From Candidatus Dormiibacterota bacterium (GTDB lineage: Bacteria > Chloroflexota > Dormibacteria > Aeolococcales > Aeolococcaceae): a stretch of 25,798 bases of DNA. The stretch is taken from assembly GCA_003153215.1 (NCBI GenBank), contig PLXL01000204.1, positions 7,657 to 33,454 of the forward strand. The letters are read 5' to 3'. The notes beneath the pieces are model-generated. The model saw nothing but the letters and a program-made list of their open reading frames with translations, was not told where the DNA came from and did no database searches. Position numbers and translations under genes: made by a program. Below, piece after piece: positions 8,106 through 14,580 of the stretch; position 1 is the stretch's first letter; every line of letters starts with the position of its first letter.

Positions 8106-8665
8106 AGCGTCTCTCCGGCGACCGCGGAGATTCCCAGCCGCTGCCGCACACCGACCATGCCGCGGTGAACCAGCAGTTTCACGGCGCCCTCGCTCTTGCC
8201 CATGATCTCGCCGATCTGGGCCAGCTTGAGGTCCTCTCCCAACTTCAGGGTCATGGCGGTGCGCTGCTGCTCCGGGAGGCCGTCGATCGCCGCCCAGACA
8301 CGAGCGGCCTCAGCCGACTCGACCACCCTCTCCGCCACCGGGCGAGTCGGGTCGACGATCTCGACAGCCGCGTCGAGGCTCGCCTGCGGCCGCCGCTGGC
8401 GGAAGTGGTCGGCGATGGCATTGGCGCTGATCTGGTACAGCCACGAGCTGAACGGGTGCCCGGAGGGTCGGTAGCGCGGCATGGCCCGGAGCGCCTTCAT
8501 GAAGACCTCCTGGGTGACCTCCTCAGCTGCGTCTTGATCTCGTGTTCGGCTGTAGGCGAATCGGTAGATCTGACCGAAGTAGTGGTCGTACAACTCCCCG
8601 AAAGCGTCGGCGTCCGTCTTGGCACGCTCGACCAGCTGATCCTCATAGGCCCGGGGTAGGGTCAT
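8102..8665 (-). CDS. ECF-type RNA polymerase sigma factor
   Basis: A 187-residue sigma-70 family protein with only regions 2 and 4. Region 2 (about 8-85) includes 'FGELYDHYFGQIYRFAYSRTRD' and 'AAEEVTQEVFMKAL', and then 'FSSWLYQISANAIADHFR'. Region 4 (about 125-180) includes 'LPEQQRTAMTLKLGEDLKLAQIGEIMGKSEGAVKLLVHRG', a helix-turn-helix that reads the -35 element. This size and layout are typical of extracytoplasmic-function sigma factors that respond to an envelope signal through a partner anti-sigma factor. The next gene overlaps by four bases and encodes a large single-pass membrane protein, the likely partner. ATG 8665 has a weak upstream GAGAG. A candidate self-regulated promoter and an inverted repeat lie just upstream. 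Confidence 0.92.
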   Translation of the reverse strand: MTLPRAYEDQLVERAKTDADAFGELYDHYFGQIYRFAYSRTRDQDAAEEVTQEVFMKALRAMPRYRPSGHPFSSWLYQISANAIADHFRQRRPQASLDAAVEIVDPTRPVAERVVESAEAARVWAAIDGLPEQQRTAMTLKLGEDLKLAQIGEIMGKSEGAVKLLVHRGMVGVRQRLGISAVAGETL

Positions 8666-8681
8666 TGCACGACTCTCATCT

Positions 8682-8699
8682 CCAGGCGTGTGTGCCTGG
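8682..8699 (-). repeat. Inverted repeat upstream of the ECF gene
   Basis: CCAGGC-GTGTGT-GCCTGG: perfect six-base arms around a six-base spacer, ending 16 bases before the sigma-factor start. It could be an operator or a hairpin in the 5' leader controlling translation. No known repressor site is recognised. Confidence 0.35.
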
Positions 8700-8701
8700 T
8701 G

Positions 8702-8727
8702 AACGGATCGGCGGGTGGGGAGGTTAC
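8702..8727 (-). promoter_or_regulatory. Candidate ECF-dependent promoter for the sigma/anti-sigma operon
   Basis: On the minus strand GTAACC (8727-8722) is followed by exactly 16 bases and then CGTT (8705-8702). The AAC-type -35 and CGT-type -10 with a 16-base spacer match the general pattern of ECF promoters, and many ECF genes drive their own expression. Transcription would begin at or within the inverted repeat and run into the sigma gene. This comes from pattern matching only. Confidence 0.4.
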
Positions 8728-8744
8728 GGGGTGGCTCATGTCAA

Positions 8745-8932
8745 CGGCGGCGGCCTGCGGACACGCACGGTCGGCGACCACCCCGAGCGTGCTGGCTGAT
8801 CAGGACGGATGGGCGCCGGCCAGTATACGGTGACCGATCGGGGTGCCTCACAGGAGTTGCCGCGCCCGCCCAATCTGAACTCTCCTTTTCCGGATCCGGT
8901 TCGGAGTCCGCCACCGAATAGAATTGGCCCAC
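8745..8932. other. Divergent intergenic region, ECF gene / purB
   Basis: About 190 non-coding bases between the ECF promoter candidate and purB. On the minus strand a TATACT (8827-8822) could be a housekeeping -10 for the sigma operon, though no good -35 is seen. On the plus strand TAGAAT (8919-8924) lies eight bases before the purB start. No riboswitch or RNA gene was recognised. Confidence 0.4.
8919..8924 (+). promoter_or_regulatory. Candidate -10 element of purB
   Basis: TAGAAT, five of six bases matching TATAAT, lies exactly eight bases before GTG 8933. Transcription would start at or next to the start codon, giving a leaderless mRNA, which fits the lack of a Shine-Dalgarno sequence there. 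No convincing -35 at 16-19 bases was found. Confidence 0.35.
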
Positions 8933-10303
8933 GTGATCCCCCGTTACACGCCGGCCGCGATCGCCGCCGTCTTCAGCGACGAATCCCGGCTCCGGCGGTG
9001 GCTGGACGTCGAGCTCCTGGCTGCCGAGGGGTGGGCGGCCGTCGGGCGCATCCCGGCGGAGGCCGCGGCCAGGCTCCGGGCCGGTGCCCGCGTCGACCCC
9101 GCCCGCATCGCCGAGCTGGAGGCCGAGCAGGGCCATGACGTCGCCGCCTTCGTCCAGGCGGTCCAGGAGACCGTCGGCGACGAGGGGCGCTTCTTTCACC
9201 TCGGGCTCACCTCCTCCGACATCGTCGACACCGCCCTGGCCACCCAGCTCCGGGATGCGGCTCTCCGGATCGATGAGGACGCGGCCGCTCTGGTGGAGGC
9301 GCTCGCCGCGCAGGCGGTCCGATACCGGCTCACCCTGATGCCGGGCCGGACCCACGGCGTTCACGCCGAGCCCCTCAGCCTCGGCGTCAAGCTCGCCAAC
9401 CACTACGACGAGGTGCGTCGCGGCCGGGCCCGCCTCGCCGCTGCGGCGAGGGAGGTGGCGGTCGGCCAGGTGAGCGGTCCGGTGGGGACCCACACCTCGG
9501 TCCCTCCGCAGGTTGAGGAGCACGTCTGCCGGGGCCTGGGACTGGAGGTCGCGGACGCTGCCACCCAGGTGCTGGCCCGGGACCGCCACGCCGCCTTCGT
9601 CGCCGCGGTGGCCATCCTGGGGGCCAGCCTCGAGCGCCTTGCCACCACCATCCGGCTGCTCCAGCAGACCGAGGTCTCGGAGCTGGAGGAGCCCTTCGCG
9701 GCGCGGCAGAAGGGGTCGTCGGCGATGCCCCACAAGCACAACCCCGTCCTCTCCGAGCGGGTCTGCGGCATGGCCCGGGTGCTGCGCGGCTACGCCGTGA
9801 CCGCCATGGAGGACGTCGCCCTCTGGCACGAGCGCGACATCTCGCACTCGTCCGCCGAGCGGATCGTGCTGCCCGACTCCTGCGCCCTGCTCGACTACAT
9901 GGTCAGGCTGTGCACGCGTCTGGTCACCCAAGTTCGTGTCAATCCTGACAAGATGTTGGCAGACGTCGAGACGCTCGGCCGGATCACCTGCTCGCCCCGC
10001 GTGCTCGACGCGCTGCTGGGTGCGGGCTGGTCCCGCGAGCGGGCCTACCGCGAGGTGCAGGCCCTGGCCGAGAGGGCCCGCCGGGGCGAGGCCGGCTTCG
10101 AGACGCTGGTGCGCAGCCTGCTCGGGGAGGTCCTCGCGCCCGAGGGTCTGGATGCCTGCTTCGACCTCTCCGCCTACCTGGCCGGCATCGACGGCACCTA
10201 CCGGCGGCTCGGACTCGAGATCCGCGACGCGGAACCGGGCACGGTGACCGAGGAGCGACCGCAGCTCGCCGTCGAGGCGGGGATTGGAGGAGGGCTCACA
10301 TGA
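8933..10303 (+). CDS. purB: Adenylosuccinate lyase
   Basis: A 456-residue enzyme of the fumarase/aspartase superfamily. It splits fumarate from SAICAR in IMP synthesis and from adenylosuccinate in AMP synthesis. I chose GTG 8933 over TTG 8924 because the protein then starts MIPRYTPAAI, like B. subtilis PurB (MIERYS). Known active-site residues then fall on the same numbers as in that enzyme: His68 (QGHDV), His89 (FFHLGLTSSD), His141 (GRTHGVHAEP) and Lys268 in the family signature GSSAMPHKHNP. TTG 8924 also overlaps the candidate -10 element. It is the first gene of the purine cluster, and its stop overlaps the purC start (ATGA). Confidence 0.96.
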   Translation: MIPRYTPAAIAAVFSDESRLRRWLDVELLAAEGWAAVGRIPAEAAARLRAGARVDPARIAELEAEQGHDVAAFVQAVQETVGDEGRFFHLGLTSSDIVDTALATQLRDAALRIDEDAAALVEALAAQAVRYRLTLMPGRTHGVHAEPLSLGVKLANHYDEVRRGRARLAAAAREVAVGQVSGPVGTHTSVPPQVEEHVCRGLGLEVADAATQVLARDRHAAFVAAVAILGASLERLATTIRLLQQTEVSELEEPFAARQKGSSAMPHKHNPVLSERVCGMARVLRGYAVTAMEDVALWHERDISHSSAERIVLPDSCALLDYMVRLCTRLVTQVRVNPDKMLADVETLGRITCSPRVLDALLGAGWSRERAYREVQALAERARRGEAGFETLVRSLLGEVLAPEGLDACFDLSAYLAGIDGTYRRLGLEIRDAEPGTVTEERPQLAVEAGIGGGLT

Positions 10304-11181
10304 CCCCGGTGCTGACGGCGGCTCAGGACGTGGGCCTGGAGGTGTTCCGGCGCGGCAAGGTGCGCGACACCTTTGCCCTCGATGACGGAAGCCTGCTGAT
10401 GGTGGCGACCGACCGCCTCTCCGCCTTCGACGTCGTGCTGCCCGACCCCATTCCGGAGAAGGGGAGGACACTCACCCAGATATCGCGCTGGTGGTTCGAA
10501 AGGACCTCGCACATCGTGGCCAACCACCTGCTCCCAGATCGGGAGGACGCGGTCCCGCCCGAGATCTGGGCGGAGTGGCGGGAGCGCTCGATGCGCTGCG
10601 CCCGGGCTGAGCGCATCGACATCGAGTGCGTTGTCCGCGGCCACCTCTCCGGCTCCGGCTGGAAGGAGTACCGCGACCGGGGGACGCTGGCCGGCGAGCC
10701 TCTGCCCCGCGGACTTCGCGAGTCATCTCCGCTCCCTGAGCTGCGCTTCACGCCATCCACCAAGAACGACAGCGGGCACGACGAGAACATCAGCCGTGCC
10801 CAGCTGGCCGAGACGATCGGCGCCGACCTCGCCGGCCGGCTCGAGCGCACGTCGCTCGAGCTCTTCCGTTTCGCCGCCCATCACTGCAGCGGCCGGGGCA
10901 TCATCCTGGCCGACACCAAGTTCGAGTTCGGGATGATCGACGGCCACCTCTGCCTCATCGACGAGATCTTCACCCCCGACTCGTCGCGCTTCTGGGAGGC
11001 ATCCGAGTGGCGCGAGGGCCAGGCCGCCGTCTCCTTCGACAAGCAGCCGGTCCGCGACTACCTGGAGACGCTCGACTGGGACAAGCGGCCACCCGGGCCC
11101 TCGCTCCCTCCAGAGGTGGTCGCGGCAACCACCGAGCGCTACCGCGAAGCGGCCCGGCGCATCTGCGGGCTGGAGCTATGA
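10300..11181 (+). CDS. purC: SAICAR synthetase (phosphoribosylaminoimidazole-succinocarboxamide synthase)
   Basis: A 293-residue ATP-dependent ligase joining CAIR and aspartate to give SAICAR, the substrate of the PurB encoded just upstream. Visible family marks are the nucleotide loop RRGKVRDTF (17-25), VATDRLSAFDVVLPDPIPEKG (35-55), ECVVRGHLSGSGWKEY (109-124) and the signature LADTKFEFG...DEIFTPDSSRFW (203-232). Length is typical of the actinobacterial-type enzyme. ATG 10300 overlaps the purB stop, and a strong GGAGGAGG lies at 10286-10293, six bases upstream. Its own stop overlaps the purS start. Confidence 0.96.
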   Translation: MTPVLTAAQDVGLEVFRRGKVRDTFALDDGSLLMVATDRLSAFDVVLPDPIPEKGRTLTQISRWWFERTSHIVANHLLPDREDAVPPEIWAEWRERSMRCARAERIDIECVVRGHLSGSGWKEYRDRGTLAGEPLPRGLRESSPLPELRFTPSTKNDSGHDENISRAQLAETIGADLAGRLERTSLELFRFAAHHCSGRGIILADTKFEFGMIDGHLCLIDEIFTPDSSRFWEASEWREGQAAVSFDKQPVRDYLETLDWDKRPPGPSLPPEVVAATTERYREAARRICGLEL

Positions 11182-11465
11182 GGTACCTCGCCGAGGTGGT
11201 GATCTCCCTCAAGCCGGTTGTCAACGACCCTCAGGGGCTGACCGTGCGTGCCGGGCTTCACCAGCTCGGCTTTGCGGAGGTCTCGGAGGTGCGGGTGGGC
11301 AAGCACATCAGCGTGGAGGTGGACGGCGACTCCGAAGCGGGCGCCCGACAGCGGGTGGCCGAGATGTGCGAGAAGCTCCTGCGCAACCCCGTGATCGAGG
11401 ACTACCGCATCGAGCTCCGTCCCTCCCGCGAAGCGTCGCCCGCGCCGGCCGCCCCGCCCGCATGA
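11178..11465 (+). CDS. purS: FGAM synthase, PurS subunit
   Basis: A 95-residue protein. It is the small structural subunit that bridges PurQ and PurL in the three-part formylglycinamidine ribonucleotide synthase, and is thought to help pass ammonia between them. Family features are the start MRYLAEVVISLKPVVNDPQG, then LGFAEVSEVRVGKHISVEV and the end region EKLLRNPVIEDYRIEL. The last 15 residues are an Ala/Pro tail, a little longer than usual. ATG 11178 overlaps the purC stop as ATGA; GGAG is only two bases away, so translation is probably coupled to purC. Confidence 0.95.
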   Translation: MRYLAEVVISLKPVVNDPQGLTVRAGLHQLGFAEVSEVRVGKHISVEVDGDSEAGARQRVAEMCEKLLRNPVIEDYRIELRPSREASPAPAAPPA

Positions 11466-12175
11466 GGTTCGGGATCGCGGTCTTCCCCGGGACCTGGAGC
11501 GATGGCGACTGTGCGCGGGCCGTCGAGGTGCTCGGACACCAATCCGTCCGTCTCTGGCATCGAGACCGGGATCTCCAGGGCTCCGACTGCGTCATCCTCC
11601 CCGGCGGGTTCGCCTACGGCGACCACCTTCGCACCGGCGCCGTCGCCCGATTCGCCCCGCTCATGGAGTCGGTGCAGGAGTTCGCCGCGGCGGGCGGGCT
11701 CGTCCTGGGGATCTGCAACGGCTTCCAGATCCTCTGCGAGGCCCACCTGCTCCCGGGTGCCCTGACCCGCAATGCCTCGCTCGAGTTCCGCTGCGAGACC
11801 ACCTGGCTGCGGGTGGAGACGGTGGAGACGCCATTCACCGGCGATTGCGAGAGGGGCGGAGTGCTGGCCATCCCGGTCAGCCATGGCGAGGGCCGCTTCG
11901 TCGCCGACCCGTCCACCCTGGACCGTTTGGAGGCCGAGCAGCGGGTCGCCTTCCGCTACGTCGCCCGCGATGGCACCGCGGTCGGCGACGCCTCTCCCAA
12001 CGGATCCATGCGCGACATCGCCGGCGTCGTCAGCGAGGGGCGCAACGTGCTGGGGATGATGCCCCACCCGGAACGCGCGGCCGAGCCGCTGCTCGGGAGC
12101 GACGATGGGATGCGCATCTTCCGCAGCGTGGTCGAGGCGGTGGCCGAGCACTCCGCCTTCGCGGTGGCCCCATGA
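11462..12175 (+). CDS. purQ: FGAM synthase, PurQ glutamine amidotransferase subunit
   Basis: A 237-residue class I glutamine amidotransferase that releases ammonia from glutamine for PurL. The catalytic triad is visible: Cys85 in LGICNGFQIL, and His202 and Glu204 in MMPHPERA. The start MRFGIAVFPGTWSDGDC and the oxyanion-side loop LPGGFAYGDHLRTGA are typical. ATG 11462 overlaps the purS stop (ATGA) and has no ribosome binding site of its own, so it probably depends on coupling. The next start, purL, overlaps its stop in the same way. Confidence 0.96.
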   Translation: MRFGIAVFPGTWSDGDCARAVEVLGHQSVRLWHRDRDLQGSDCVILPGGFAYGDHLRTGAVARFAPLMESVQEFAAAGGLVLGICNGFQILCEAHLLPGALTRNASLEFRCETTWLRVETVETPFTGDCERGGVLAIPVSHGEGRFVADPSTLDRLEAEQRVAFRYVARDGTAVGDASPNGSMRDIAGVVSEGRNVLGMMPHPERAAEPLLGSDDGMRIFRSVVEAVAEHSAFAVAP

Positions 12176-14388
12176 CCTCGGCGGGCCCCGTCTCCGATGC
12201 CACCCTCGCTGAGGTGGCGCTGACCCGCGGCGAGTACGAGCTGTCGACCGGCCGCTTGGGCCGGGTCCCGACCGAGGTGGAGTTGGGCGTGATCGGTGCG
12301 ATGTGGAGCGAGCACTGCGGGTACAAGACCAGCAAGCCTCTCCTGGCCCGTCTGCCGGTGAGTGGTCCGCGGGTGCTCCAGGGGCCGGGGGAGAATGCCG
12401 GCGCGGTGGACATCGGAGGCGGGCTCGCCTGCGTCTTCAAGATCGAGTCCCACAACCACCCGTCCGCGATCGAGCCCTACCAGGGCGCGGCCACCGGGGT
12501 CGGAGGCATCCTCCGCGACGTCTTCACCATGGGCGCGCGGCCGGTCGCCCTGCTCGACTCGTTGCGCTTCGGGCCCTTCGAGGAGCCGGCGCAGCGACAC
12601 CTCCTCGATGGCGTCGTAGCCGGCATCGGCGGCTACGGCAACTGTATCGGTGTCCCCACCGTCGGCGGCGAGATCTACTTCGACGAGTCCTACCGGCACA
12701 ACTGCCTGGTCAACGCCATGTGCGTCGGCGTCATCGAGCAGTCCAAGCTGACCCGGGCGGCCGCCGCCGGTCCGGGCAACCTGGTCCTGCTGGTCGGTGC
12801 CGACACCGGGCGTGACGGCATCCACGGCGCCACCTTCGCCTCGGTCGAGCTCAACGAGGCCTCCAGCGAGCGGCGTCCCGCCGTCCAGGTCGGCAATCCC
12901 TTCCTCGAGAAGTGCCTGATGGAGGTCTGCGTGACCCTGGCCGGTGACCCGCGGATCGTCGCCATGCAGGACCTGGGGGCGGCTGGGCTCACCAGCTCGT
13001 CCGCCGAGCTGGCCCACCGGGGTGGGTGCGGCATCGAGATGGACGTCTCCCGGATCTCGCGGCGGGAGCGCGGGATGACGCCGTACGAGGTGATGCTGAG
13101 CGAGTCCCAGGAGCGGATGCTGCTGGTGGTGAGCCCACAGGACGCGGCTTCGGTGCAGGCCGAGTTCGACCGCTGGGACCTCCACTCGGACGTGATCGGG
13201 ACGGTCACCGACACCGGACGGCTGGTGGTGACCGATGTCGGAGAGGTGGTCTGCGATCTCCCGCTCGACCTCCTGATCGACGATGTGCCGCTTCGCCACC
13301 CGGAGGCGCTGCGCCCCGCTGGGCTGGACGCGGCGCTCTCGGTCGATCCGCTCGCCATGACGCCGCCGTGGTCGATGGGCGAGACCCTGATGCGCCTCAT
13401 CGGCAGTCCGAACATCGGCAGCCGCCGGTCCATCTTCCGGCGCTACGACCACCAGGTCGGCGACGACACCGTGGTCCTCCCCGGCGGCGACGCCGCCCTG
13501 CTGCGCGTGCGAGGCACCGCCGGGGCGATCGCCCTCACCACCGACGGCAACGCTCGCTACGCCGCCCTCGACCCGCGGCGGGGTGCCGCCATCGCCGTCT
13601 GCGAAGCCGCTCGCAACGTGGTCGCCGTCGGAGCCACCCCCGTCGGGGTGACCAACTGCCTCAACTTCGGCAATCCCGAGAAGCCCGAGGTCTTCTGGCA
13701 GCTCTCTGAGGCCATCGAGGGGATGCGCGAGGCCTGCCTGGCCCTCGGTGTCCCGGTGGTGAGCGGCAACGTCTCCCTCTACAACGATACCGAGGGAGTG
13801 AGCATCGACCCGACCACCGTGATCGGGATGGTGGGCCATCTGGAGGACCTGGAGCGACGTTGCACCGCAGGGTTCGGGCGCGACGGCGACTCGGTGCTGC
13901 TGGTCGGGCCGGTGGGGATGGATCTGGGCGGCAGCGAGTACCAGCGCCTCGCTCATGGGATCAACGGCGGCCCTCGACCGACCCTCGACCTCGACCTCGA
14001 GCGGAGGGTTCAGGCGGCAGTCCTGGAGATGATCGCCGCCGGGCTGCTCAGCTCCTGCCACGACCTCGCCGAGGGAGGTCTGGCAGTGGCGCTCGCCGAG
14101 AGCTGCGTCCTCGGTGGTCGCGGTGCGCAACTCACCGAGCGCCTCTTCGCTCTGGGCGCACCCGTGGTGCAGGCGGGCCTCCTCTTCGGCGAGTCCCAGT
14201 CACGCTTCCTCGCGAGCGCGGCAGCCGCGGCCGTCGCCGCGGTGCGCGCCATCGCGCAGCGCCACGGCGTCGACGTGCGCGAGCTGGGCACCACCGGTGG
14301 GGGCCGGGTCACGGTCATCGACGTCTTCGACCTCGCGCTGACAGAGCTGGGTCGAGCTCACGCCGGCGCCCTGGTCCCGTCACGTTGA
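12172..14388 (+). CDS. purL: FGAM synthase, PurL subunit (small type)
   Basis: A 738-residue ATP-dependent synthetase that converts FGAR to FGAM with ammonia from PurQ. It is the short Gram-positive/archaeal type of about 740 residues, which needs PurS and PurQ, both encoded immediately upstream. Conserved stretches include MWSEHCGYKTSK (44-55), KIESHNHPSAIEPYQGAATGVGG (from residue 90), and the second-half motifs GDAALLRVRGT and NCLNFGNPEKPEVFWQ. ATG 12172 overlaps the purQ stop. A possible new promoter begins at its stop codon, so purF may be expressed partly on its own. Confidence 0.96.
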   Translation: MTSAGPVSDATLAEVALTRGEYELSTGRLGRVPTEVELGVIGAMWSEHCGYKTSKPLLARLPVSGPRVLQGPGENAGAVDIGGGLACVFKIESHNHPSAIEPYQGAATGVGGILRDVFTMGARPVALLDSLRFGPFEEPAQRHLLDGVVAGIGGYGNCIGVPTVGGEIYFDESYRHNCLVNAMCVGVIEQSKLTRAAAAGPGNLVLLVGADTGRDGIHGATFASVELNEASSERRPAVQVGNPFLEKCLMEVCVTLAGDPRIVAMQDLGAAGLTSSSAELAHRGGCGIEMDVSRISRRERGMTPYEVMLSESQERMLLVVSPQDAASVQAEFDRWDLHSDVIGTVTDTGRLVVTDVGEVVCDLPLDLLIDDVPLRHPEALRPAGLDAALSVDPLAMTPPWSMGETLMRLIGSPNIGSRRSIFRRYDHQVGDDTVVLPGGDAALLRVRGTAGAIALTTDGNARYAALDPRRGAAIAVCEAARNVVAVGATPVGVTNCLNFGNPEKPEVFWQLSEAIEGMREACLALGVPVVSGNVSLYNDTEGVSIDPTTVIGMVGHLEDLERRCTAGFGRDGDSVLLVGPVGMDLGGSEYQRLAHGINGGPRPTLDLDLERRVQAAVLEMIAAGLLSSCHDLAEGGLAVALAESCVLGGRGAQLTERLFALGAPVVQAGLLFGESQSRFLASAAAAAVAAVRAIAQRHGVDVRELGTTGGGRVTVIDVFDLALTELGRAHAGALVPSR

Positions 14389-14411
14389 GGGAGGGCGCAC
14401 GCCCCTATACT
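14385..14411 (+). promoter_or_regulatory. Candidate promoter before purF
   Basis: TTGAGG (14385-14390) overlaps the purL stop and is followed 15 bases later by TATACT (14406-14411), five of six bases matching the consensus -10. The spacer is short. It would give a transcript with about 160 bases of leader before purF. Confidence 0.35.
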
Positions 14412-14440
14412 GATCTGGACCCCGTCCCCCACTCGGTGTC

Positions 14441-14580
14441 ATGGGAGGCCGGACGTGCGGAGAGCCCCATGGGCGTTGGCGACAACGCAGTCCTGTATGA
14501 CTGCGGCGTGGTGACGGTGACGGGCCGGCCGCGTGCCTGAGCGGAGGCTCCCGCCCGCTTTCGCGCCTCGTGATCGACTC
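14441..14580 (+). other. Structured purF leader with two competing hairpins
   Basis: Two good hairpins overlap by three bases and so cannot form together. Hairpin 1 is GCGTTG-GCGA-CAACGC (14473-14488), six pairs closed by a GNRA-type tetraloop. Hairpin 2 is CGCAGTC-CTGTAT-GACTGCG (14486-14505), seven pairs. Downstream are a GTGACG tandem repeat, GGCCGGCC and GAGC-GGAG-GCTC. This looks like a possible attenuator or switch for purF, but it does not match any riboswitch class I know (ZTP, PRPP, ppGpp, guanidine and purine were considered). Confidence 0.35.
14469..14540 (+). CDS. Possible leader peptide ORF upstream of purF
   Basis: A 23-codon ORF beginning MGVGDNAVLYD and ending GRPRA, with GGAG at 14459-14462, six bases before its ATG. 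That is better spacing than purF itself has. It spans both competing hairpins, so its translation would decide which one forms. Its stop (14538-14540) lies just past GTG 14533, the alternative upstream purF start, so the two could be coupled. No homologue is recognised, and it may be chance. Confidence 0.25.
   Translation: MGVGDNAVLYDCGVVTVTGRPRA

Noticed and set aside
8716..8744. TTGACA at 8744-8739 (minus) as a housekeeping -35 for the ECF gene
   Set aside because: No -10 at 16-18 bases; the only TAnnnT-like hexamer, TAACCT, is 12 bases away.
8924..8932. TTG 8924 as purB start
   Set aside because: GTG 8933 gives the family N-terminus and exact B. subtilis active-site numbering, and the TTG overlaps the candidate -10 element.
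14441..14500. 19-codon ORF starting at ATG 14441 in the purF leader
   Set aside because: No ribosome binding site; the overlapping ORF at 14469 has a better one.
14389..14580. Known riboswitch (ZTP, PRPP/ppGpp, guanidine, glycine, THF) before purF
   Set aside because: Their conserved core sequences are absent; only generic hairpins are seen.
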